From Allohahella sp002354735 (GTDB lineage: Bacteria > Pseudomonadota > Gammaproteobacteria > Pseudomonadales > Oleiphilaceae), in contig NZ_CP172312.1 in the NCBI RefSeq assembly GCF_047946665.1, forward strand, positions 1,984,001-2,048,000: a stretch of 64,000 nt of DNA, in the 5' to 3' direction. A model generated the notes under the pieces. The model worked only from the letters and a program-made list of their open reading frames with translations. It had not been told where the DNA came from and ran no database searches. A program made the position numbers and the translations under genes. Shown one piece after another: positions 26,225-33,162 of the stretch. Numbering within the stretch: the stretch's first letter is position 1; the number at the start of each line of letters is the position of its first letter.

Positions 26225-27160
26225 TTGCCACTACCTCTCGTCTACCACCCATGTTACAGCCCGCCGTTCCCGAACCAGCACCGGTTCCCCATGCAGAAAT
26301 TCGCGCTACTCTACGAACGGCTGCTGGGGCTGGGGCTTTTTGCAGACAACCCGCCTCACCATCCGATCCATTTCGCCGACGCCGAACAGAGCACAGTGGA
26401 CTATGTTGCCCTTGCGCATGATGAGGCTTACATCGATGCGTTCCGACGGGATGCTTTTACGGCACCGGCGCGCCGTAAACTGGGTCTGCCCTGGTCCACA
26501 GCCATCATGCAGCGCACCTTCACTGCGGTCAGAGGGACCATGCTCACCGCCGACCTTGCTCTGGAATTCGGACTCGCAGCCCACCTGGCTGGCGGCACTC
26601 ACCATGCCCATCACGCGGAAGCTAGAGGCTTCTGTATTTTCAATGACCTCGCTGTAACAGCTCGCTATGCCTTGCGCCGCCCTGATGTAGATCGGGTGCT
26701 GATTATTGATTGCGATGTACACCAGGGGGATGGCACCGCTCGTATACTGTCGGAAGATGCGGATGCGCTTACCGTGTCGGTGCATTGCCCGGCCAACTAC
26801 CCCTTCGACAAGGCCGACAGCGACTACGATATCGAAGTCATGAAAGGTTGCAGCTCACAGACCTACCTGCAACTGCTCGATGCCTATTGGCCGCTTCTGC
26901 TGGATCGGCATCAGCCAGATCTCGTGCTGTACGATGCTGGCGTAGATGTTCATCGCGAAGATGCACTCGGTTTGCTTGCCCTCGACGATGGCGGCATTTT
27001 CAGGCGGGACACCCACGTCATCGAAGCCTGTCTCGAACGTCGGATTCCAGTCGCCTGCGTCCTTGGTGGTGGCTATATGAAAGATCTGAGGCGGCTTGCC
27101 GAAGTGCATGGCATAGTCCATCAGGCCGCTTTCGCTCTATACCGTCGATTCCTGGAATAA
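26225..27160 (+). CDS. Histone deacetylase-family amidohydrolase
   Basis: A 311-residue arginase/deacetylase-fold enzyme. Key parts: GGTHHAHHAEARGFCIFND (the catalytic His pair and surrounding loop), IDCDVHQGDGTA (zinc-binding Asp and His), and LYDAGVDVHREDALG (second zinc Asp), then GGGY near the C terminus. Bacterial members deacetylate acetylpolyamines, acetoin-like substrates or proteins. The start is a TTG immediately after the TGA of the DUF2235-PilZ gene, giving MPLPLVYHPCYSPPFP, the normal family N terminus. An ATG 66 bp further on would remove that conserved segment. It is 17 bp upstream of the ABC transporter gene, so may be in the same transcript. Confidence 0.87.
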   Translation: MPLPLVYHPCYSPPFPNQHRFPMQKFALLYERLLGLGLFADNPPHHPIHFADAEQSTVDYVALAHDEAYIDAFRRDAFTAPARRKLGLPWSTAIMQRTFTAVRGTMLTADLALEFGLAAHLAGGTHHAHHAEARGFCIFNDLAVTARYALRRPDVDRVLIIDCDVHQGDGTARILSEDADALTVSVHCPANYPFDKADSDYDIEVMKGCSSQTYLQLLDAYWPLLLDRHQPDLVLYDAGVDVHREDALGLLALDDGGIFRRDTHVIEACLERRIPVACVLGGGYMKDLRRLAEVHGIVHQAAFALYRRFLE

Positions 27161-27177
27161 AATTTGGAGGCGCTGCA

Positions 27178-27855
27178 ATGGCCGCAGAGATATTAGTCGT
27201 GAGTGGCCTGTCCAAAGCCTTTGAGCAGCCGGATGGCAGAGTCCAGGTGGTCGAAAATGTCAGCCTTCGTTTGACTGCTGGCGCTTCGACAGCACTGACC
27301 GGCGAAAGTGGCAGTGGCAAGAGCACGCTGCTCCAACTCATCGCGGGATTGCTTGAGCCCGATTCCGGCATAGTGGCAATCGCGGGACGGGAGCTTTCAA
27401 ATATGACGGATGCCGGGCGAGCTGCCTTCCGTCGCCGACACGTCGGACTCGTCTTTCAACAGTTCCGCCTCATTATGACCCTGACGGTGCACGACAACAT
27501 CCGCCTTATGGCGGCTTTGAACAATTGCGTGGACGCAGATCACGAGGCCTTCCTCATCCACACGCTGGGTCTCGGCGATCAACTTGAGAAATTCCCTGCC
27601 CAACTTTCTGGTGGGCAGCAACAGCGTGTAGGCATCGCTCGAGCGCTCAATCATAAGCCGCAGTTGATACTGGCGGACGAGCCGACCGGAAGCCTCGACG
27701 AAAATACCAGCAAGGCCGTGGCAGGCCTACTGCTCGAACTTGCCGCGCGTACAGGCGCTGCCCTGTTGACGGCGACCCATAGCTCCACTCTGGCCGATAC
27801 CCACCAGACTGTCCTCAAGCTTCGAAACGGCAGGCTGGACACCCGCTTGTGCTAA
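27178..27855 (+). CDS. ABC transporter ATP-binding protein (AttE/LolD-like)
   Basis: A 225-residue ATPase of the MacB/LolD type: Walker A GESGSGKST, Q loop VFQQFRL, signature LSGGQQQRVGIARAL, Walker B LILADEPTG and H-loop ATHS. The ribosome-binding site TTGGAGG lies 7 nt before the ATG at 27178; the longer open frame upstream is a shadow of the deacetylase gene. It pairs with the FtsX-type permease that overlaps it by 7 bp. With the lipocalin-like protein after it, the trio matches AttEFGH-type exporters. Confidence 0.9.
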   Translation: MAAEILVVSGLSKAFEQPDGRVQVVENVSLRLTAGASTALTGESGSGKSTLLQLIAGLLEPDSGIVAIAGRELSNMTDAGRAAFRRRHVGLVFQQFRLIMTLTVHDNIRLMAALNNCVDADHEAFLIHTLGLGDQLEKFPAQLSGGQQQRVGIARALNHKPQLILADEPTGSLDENTSKAVAGLLLELAARTGAALLTATHSSTLADTHQTVLKLRNGRLDTRLC

Positions 27856-30377
27856 ATGTTCAGCCCGGACTTACCGTCGTTAGAACCTTGCTGAGCCACT
27901 ACCGCTATCATCCCTGGCAAAGTCTCTTTCTACTCACCGGACTTGTAGCGGGTGTGGCACTCTGGGCGGCGGTGCAGCTCATCAATGCCGAGGCAAAAGC
28001 CAGTTATGAGTCGGCAAACCGCGTTGCCGGCTCGAGCATAGCCTGGCGCGTCGTGAGCAGCAGACAGCTGGGCGTACCGGTATCGGTTTACGTCGATCTA
28101 CGTCGTGCGGGTTTCCACAGTCTCTTCCCTGTTATCGAAGAACAGGTCGCTCTTGAAGCCGGCGGCTCGCTGCGTATCTTTGCCAGCGATCTACTCGCAC
28201 TACCACAGATTGCACGTGCCGACCTCGGTGTGGGATCTCGTTGGCTCAGGCTGATCCAGCCGCCATACTCAATGCTGCTCTCGACGGCAGCGGCCGATCG
28301 CCTTGCGACCGAATCAGGCGCACGCCTCAGGCTCCGGAATGGGCGTCTGTTACCACCGTTGAGCATTGATACGGCCTCGCCAGCTGGCGAAGCGGCGTTT
28401 ATGGATATTGCTGCAGCCCGCAGCCTGTTTCCTCAATACGAGCGCACTGATACGGTAGGCTATCTCGCGTCCAGCTCGCTCGACCAGGCCCAGTTAGCGG
28501 CCCTGTCGGCCGCCCTACCGGAGGGGCTCCGACTGCAGCGGGATACCACCGCACCTGACCTGAGGGCGCTATCAGCCAGTCTCCACCAACATCTCGACGC
28601 ACTGGGCTTCCTGGCTTTCGTGGTCGGCACGTTCATCGTGTTCAGTGCACAACGCTTTGCGCTGGTTTACCGTCAGAAGACTTTTACCGTGCTCACGGAT
28701 CTCGGCGTCTCCTTCCGTTGGTTGATGCTCGGTGTGCTTGCTGAAACCCTGGTATGGAGTCTTGTCGGCACTTGCCTTGGCCTGCTATCAGCGTATGTGC
28801 TTGCACAAGCACTTCTGCCGGAATTCGCCGCGACACTGAACAGTCTGTATGGTGCGCCCCTTTCCACACAGCTGCTGCTTCGCATTGAGACCGTCACGGT
28901 CGCCTGGCTGCTGAGCCTATCCGGACTCCTGCTAGCAGTAGCCGTACCTGTGCTGTTGAAGATGTCCGCTGGCCGTCACAAGCCCTCACACTCCCGCACT
29001 GGTATCTATTGGGGATTCCCCGCTTTCGGCCTCCTTATGTGCATCACTGGTGGCGCCATGCTCTTTTCAGGTATCGACAGCAGCAATGAGGGCTTCCTCG
29101 CCATAGGGCTCGGCCTGCTTGGCGCAGCCCTCCTGCTGCCAGCTCTACTGCATCAGTCCTTCGCGATGAAATCTCAGCGGCAGGTCGAACACGGAAAGAA
29201 AAAAAACCAAAGGTTACTGAAACGCTGGCGCGCTGCCGAAGGCGTCGCGCAACTCCCAAGCTTGCAACCTGCAATGATGGCCTTACTGCTGGCGCTCAGT
29301 GCTGCCGGTGGGATCGAGCTCATGATCAGCAGTTTCCGCTCTGCGCTTGAAAATTGGCTCGAAAATCGCCTATCGGCGGACCTCTTCATCACGCTCGACC
29401 AGACGCCGGCCATGAATGCTGTTCTGCAGGAGGTCATCAGCTCGGGCCGGGAATCGGGCTGGCTTGCCTCGGTCCACCACCGAATCACGAGCGAAACACA
29501 TTGGCAGGGACGACCGACGCAAGTTCGTGGTTTAGATCCTGCAGCACCCGATACCAGTACATTGATGCTGGCCAAAGGTACGCTCGACAATTGGCGCTCG
29601 TATAGCGGTGAGCCATCGCAGCAGATTTTGCCTGTGCTCATTAACGAGCAGGCAAGTTATTTGCGCCAGCTGAATGTGGGTGATCAGATTGCGGTGGATA
29701 ACGGGGAGCGGCTGGTGCCGATGCGCATCGAAGGGGTATTCTATGACTACGGCAATTCACAGTTTGCGCTCTTCCTGCCGGCTGCAGCAATGCGCAATAG
29801 CTGGCCCCAGGTGACCGTGGCCGGCGCATCGCTCTGGCTCAACCCTGACCGTGCCGACAGCCTGGAACAGGCCACAGCAGCAATCGTTCAGGCTGGAATA
29901 CCCACCGCACAGTGGTTTCGACAGGATGACGTGCGAACACTGTCGCTGAAGATCTTTGACAGAACCTTTCTGATCACGGCAGCGCTGAATGTGCTTACCT
30001 TGCTCATCGCCGGCACGGCGCTGCTGGCGGCCCTGCTTGGGCTCATGAGCCAGCGTCTGCCTCAGTTCGCGCTATGGCGCGCCCTTGGACTGTCGCACCT
30101 CGAGATTGCGCGGCTCATCATGACGCCCGTGGCTACGATGACCGGACTCACTTGGCTCGTGAGCATCCCGCTGGGCATGGGTCTTGCCTGGGCTCTGGTC
30201 AACCGTCTCAACCTCGTTTCCTTCGGTTGGAGTATGCCGCTGAATATTGAAATCACGCCTTTTCTGCACCTCGGAATACTTTCGATGTCTCTTGTCGTGG
30301 TATCGCTGGCCTTCGTGCACGCCCGCCTCAGTCGGCAAATTGCAAGCGCTGTAAACGAACTTGGTGCAGATGCATGA
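27849..30377 (+). CDS. FtsX-type ABC permease (AttFG-like)
   Basis: An 842-residue permease with two FtsX-type membrane units: helix 1 near residues 20-40, a periplasmic region, three helices around 255-375, two more around 395-440, a helix near 475-490, a second periplasmic region, and three C-terminal helices (about 705-830). This double architecture is that of the MacB/LolC-superfamily permeases of Att-type systems, which work as mechanotransmitters from the periplasmic side. It starts with GTG inside the ATPase gene and ends in an ATGA overlap with the AttH-like gene. A run of eight A around 29199 lies in the coding sequence. Cargo unknown. Confidence 0.85.
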   Translation: MLNVQPGLTVVRTLLSHYRYHPWQSLFLLTGLVAGVALWAAVQLINAEAKASYESANRVAGSSIAWRVVSSRQLGVPVSVYVDLRRAGFHSLFPVIEEQVALEAGGSLRIFASDLLALPQIARADLGVGSRWLRLIQPPYSMLLSTAAADRLATESGARLRLRNGRLLPPLSIDTASPAGEAAFMDIAAARSLFPQYERTDTVGYLASSSLDQAQLAALSAALPEGLRLQRDTTAPDLRALSASLHQHLDALGFLAFVVGTFIVFSAQRFALVYRQKTFTVLTDLGVSFRWLMLGVLAETLVWSLVGTCLGLLSAYVLAQALLPEFAATLNSLYGAPLSTQLLLRIETVTVAWLLSLSGLLLAVAVPVLLKMSAGRHKPSHSRTGIYWGFPAFGLLMCITGGAMLFSGIDSSNEGFLAIGLGLLGAALLLPALLHQSFAMKSQRQVEHGKKKNQRLLKRWRAAEGVAQLPSLQPAMMALLLALSAAGGIELMISSFRSALENWLENRLSADLFITLDQTPAMNAVLQEVISSGRESGWLASVHHRITSETHWQGRPTQVRGLDPAAPDTSTLMLAKGTLDNWRSYSGEPSQQILPVLINEQASYLRQLNVGDQIAVDNGERLVPMRIEGVFYDYGNSQFALFLPAAAMRNSWPQVTVAGASLWLNPDRADSLEQATAAIVQAGIPTAQWFRQDDVRTLSLKIFDRTFLITAALNVLTLLIAGTALLAALLGLMSQRLPQFALWRALGLSHLEIARLIMTPVATMTGLTWLVSIPLGMGLAWALVNRLNLVSFGWSMPLNIEITPFLHLGILSMSLVVVSLAFVHARLSRQIASAVNELGADA

Positions 30378-31567
30378 AGGGTCCCACAATCCTTACTCCG
30401 CGGATACGCCTGCGATTCGCCACTATGCTGCTTGCGCTTCTAATGGCGCTGACAGGCACCTCTCCAACGCGAGCCAGAAGTTCAGAGCAGCACGAGAGTA
30501 TCCTCCATCACAATCCCTCCCAAGCCGCGCGTGATGATCGCTTCGAGTTCAGGCGCGTTGAGCCCGGTCGCAGTTTTCAGTTTCCGCAGGATCATGCGGC
30601 GCATCCCGGCTACCGTATCGAGTGGTGGTATCTCACCGCCAACCTGAAAGATAAGCAGCACAGGGACTGGGGGTTACAATGGACGCTTTTTCGTACATCT
30701 CTTGGCGACGAGTCCGCGGTACTGAGCTGGGAAAGCCCAGTGATCTGGATGGCGCACGCAGCACTATCACCGCCGCTGGATGTGTCAGCCCTGCCCGGCC
30801 ATCAATTCGAACAACGCTTTGCCCGGGGCGGAATCGGTCAGGCTGGCGTGAGCAGTCCCGCTGACATCGCGGCTCTAGGATTCGAGGCATGGCTGGATGA
30901 CTGGCTTTTCAAAAGCGATCAGTCGATGGCCTTGTTTCCGGCTTCGCTGCACTTTACTGTCGGCGAGACCCAGCTCAAGTTTCAATTGCGGGCAACTGGT
31001 CCGATAGTCCTTCAAGGGCAAAGCGGCTACAGCCGCAAGTCAGCTGATGGACAGGCCAGCTATTACTATAGTCATCCGAATCTGGCCATTCAGGGTGAAG
31101 TCGCTGTCAAGAACGCGGTGTTCGAGCTTGAAGGGCTTGCGTGGCTCGACCGCGAGTGGAGCTCGGCATTCCTGGCGCCAGATCAGGCCGGCTGGGACTG
31201 GTTCGCACTACACCTCGAGGACGGGCGAAAACTTATGGTCTATCGACTTCGCAACACGCAGGGGAAAGATCACCTCAGTGGTTCGTTGGTCGAAAGCACC
31301 GGTGAAGTGCAGCAGCTCGATGGCCACGACATACAGTTGACCGCCTTGCGCACAACAACACTGAGCAATGGCATCGTACTGCCGCTGCACTGGCGCCTCG
31401 AACTACCAGGCAAGCAACTCGGCTGGACGGTTTCGACCGAGAATCCGGAACAGTTCATGGAAACTGCAGTGCCCTACTGGGAGGGGCGGGTCGATGCCAA
31501 GCCGCTATCAGAGGGTCCGGGTGGTATCGGCTACATGGAGCTTACCGGCTATGACGCAGTAGACTGA
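30374..31567 (+). CDS. Secreted AttH-like lipocalin-fold protein (CrtC/hydroxyneurosporene synthase-like)
   Basis: A 397-residue protein with an N-terminal signal peptide (basic start, hydrophobic TMLLALLMALTG, likely cleavage after ARA/ARS). The mature part contains YRIEWWYLTANL, LQWTLFRTSLG, WLDREWSSAFLAPDQAGWDWFALHL and a C-terminal YWEGRVDAK..GIGYMELTGYD, all marks of the AttH/CrtC-like double lipocalin family. AttH proteins are encoded with AttEFG exporters; enzymatic activity is not established. Start codon overlaps the permease stop (ATGA). This is the probable partner or cargo acceptor of the exporter in the periplasm. Confidence 0.87.
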   Translation: MKGPTILTPRIRLRFATMLLALLMALTGTSPTRARSSEQHESILHHNPSQAARDDRFEFRRVEPGRSFQFPQDHAAHPGYRIEWWYLTANLKDKQHRDWGLQWTLFRTSLGDESAVLSWESPVIWMAHAALSPPLDVSALPGHQFEQRFARGGIGQAGVSSPADIAALGFEAWLDDWLFKSDQSMALFPASLHFTVGETQLKFQLRATGPIVLQGQSGYSRKSADGQASYYYSHPNLAIQGEVAVKNAVFELEGLAWLDREWSSAFLAPDQAGWDWFALHLEDGRKLMVYRLRNTQGKDHLSGSLVESTGEVQQLDGHDIQLTALRTTTLSNGIVLPLHWRLELPGKQLGWTVSTENPEQFMETAVPYWEGRVDAKPLSEGPGGIGYMELTGYDAVD

Positions 31568-31574
31568 TGCTCTA

Positions 31575-32072
31575 TTACCACCAGTACCTGCCGAAATTTT
31601 CCGGATTTGCCCAATTTTCGGCGTTGTTCCACAAACGCCTGAAGTTATAGGAGTTGATATTGTATTCGAAGGCATGAAGCGCATGCGCCTCGTGCTCGAA
31701 AGACGCACAATGATGAAAACCCAGAGCCACGAAATCCTTTGCCGTCAACGGAGACGCCGCAAGATCGACAAAAACGATGACCGAGACGATCAACGCATTC
31801 CGATAGCCAGCCAGCAACTGTATGGCTGCTTCAGCCTCCATTGATTCGAGGTAGTCCGAAACCACCAGACAGTCTGGGGGCAATGCCGAACCCACAAGCT
31901 CCAGAGGGCTCATACCTGCTGCGTCACTCAGCGTGATATCGCGACTTTTCGCAGCAGACAGCGGGGGCGCCGAACCCAAAAAGGCGATACTTGTAAACCC
32001 GTTCTCCACCACCCAGCCATTGATAAAACCGACCGGGCTCTCATGAAGCTTGCGCTCTTCGATTACTTCCAT
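31575..32072 (-). CDS. Conserved-looking hypothetical protein
   Basis: A 165-residue protein I do not recognise by name. It has no signal peptide. The middle resembles an alternating beta-alpha domain (GFTSIAFLGSA, LVVSDYLES, ALIVSVIVFVDLA), perhaps a degraded methyltransferase-like or Rossmann-like fold that reports on a compound without visible catalytic residues. The C terminus is rich in Trp, Asn and Phe (YNFRRLWNNAENWANPENFGRYWW), which looks conserved rather than random. It is convergent with the AttH-like gene, 7 bp away. Confidence 0.55.
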   Translation of the reverse strand: MEVIEERKLHESPVGFINGWVVENGFTSIAFLGSAPPLSAAKSRDITLSDAAGMSPLELVGSALPPDCLVVSDYLESMEAEAAIQLLAGYRNALIVSVIVFVDLAASPLTAKDFVALGFHHCASFEHEAHALHAFEYNINSYNFRRLWNNAENWANPENFGRYWW

Positions 32073-32219
32073 TGTTACTCTGCCTCATTCTGGTAATACA
32101 AGCGCATACCGTCGTCCAATGCACCAAGGCCTCATCAATGAACGATTTGAGCTGACTATAACCCTCGGCAAGCTGCAGTGCTACGTCATGACTACTAATC
32201 GAATGAGGCGGAGGAAACA

Positions 32220-33005
32220 TCAGTAGGCAAAGGCGAGTGAGAGTGTAGTCTCGGTATCAACTTTCTCTTTGCCTACCGGAACCTGACTGGTATGCCTGAG
32301 TGTGTAGCCGACGCTCAGGGAGATTTCATTACTGACCTTCGTCTGAAGCGTGGAAGTGGATTTGGTCACACTCTTTTCCGAGCCTGTCTCGTTCGTAAGC
32401 TCCTGCTCAAATCGTGCGGTATCATTGATTTCCCAAAGATAGCCAAGTGAAGAGCGGAATATGGCCTCTTCAGTCACCTCTCCGCCCTCCTCCAGCTGGG
32501 TCCGACGATAACCAGGGCCAAACTCGATCTCCAGACGCTGGGCCTCCGTATCGATCAGCCGATGCCCATAACCCAATGCCGCCGTCAGTTCATACTCCAC
32601 ACCAGTAAAACGCTCGGTCATGTACTCGCTGCGAAGGAAGGAATACTGAAGTTCGTTGAATTTGTAGTCCTGCTGCACTGCACCAAGATAGCGTTCGACA
32701 CTACGCTCGTCATTACTACTTTGATTGATGCCTTCAAGTCGCAGATTGGAGCGCCAGTTCTCCACCTCCCTGATCAGCGTCCACTTGCCCGACAGAGTCT
32801 GTGATTCAGCATTGCCGCTCGTCATAACGACTCCCGCCTGAACAATCCCGCTCCATTCCGGCGCCGGCTCCTTAGCCGCCGAAGCTTGGGCAGTGAACAA
32901 TGCTGCGAGTGCCAGCGACACAGACAGAGCAGGTGGCGCCGCATTCCGTGGCCTTGTTGATATGAATCCTGAGTGCTTTGTGCCACCCGAAAAAACCTTG
33001 ATCAT
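32220..33005 (-). CDS. DUF481 outer-membrane beta-barrel protein (YdiY-like)
   Basis: A 261-residue protein: basic N terminus, hydrophobic segment with AQASAAKEP as cleavage region, then repeating amphipathic strands of a DUF481 barrel (GIVQAGVVMTSGNAESQTLS, LQYSFLRSEYMTERF, EIEFGPGYRRTQ) ending in an aromatic-ended strand TETTLSLAFAY, the C-terminal signal for outer-membrane insertion. Related proteins are called salt-induced outer-membrane proteins. The start has AGAGG upstream. It stands alone, after the secreted multi-domain gene in minus direction and separated from it by a terminator. Confidence 0.85.
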   Translation of the reverse strand: MIKVFSGGTKHSGFISTRPRNAAPPALSVSLALAALFTAQASAAKEPAPEWSGIVQAGVVMTSGNAESQTLSGKWTLIREVENWRSNLRLEGINQSSNDERSVERYLGAVQQDYKFNELQYSFLRSEYMTERFTGVEYELTAALGYGHRLIDTEAQRLEIEFGPGYRRTQLEEGGEVTEEAIFRSSLGYLWEINDTARFEQELTNETGSEKSVTKSTSTLQTKVSNEISLSVGYTLRHTSQVPVGKEKVDTETTLSLAFAY

Positions 33006-33110
33006 GTTTAAACAAACCTCTGATTGAAAGACACTGGCGCGACAGGACTATGCTTTGACAATCGCACCAGCTTGGTGAGATCCCAGCGATGCGAGGACAA
33101 TACTTCAGAC

Positions 33111-33143
33111 AAAAAAAATCCGACGCTGGAACAGCGCCGGATC
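33111..33143 (-). terminator. Rho-independent terminator after the four-module secreted protein gene
   Basis: On the minus strand a GC-rich hairpin (ATCCG-CGCTG paired with CAGCG-CGGAT, one bulge on each side, loop TTC) is followed by eight U. It lies 20 bp beyond the stop codon at 33163. Confidence 0.85.
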
Positions 33144-33162
33144 TTGAGCGAGCAACTGAGGC

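Noticed and set aside
27018..27177. Upstream extension of the ABC ATPase reading frame back to 26710
   Set aside because: It overlaps the deacetylase gene out of frame; the ATG at 27178 has a good ribosome-binding site and gives the standard N terminus.
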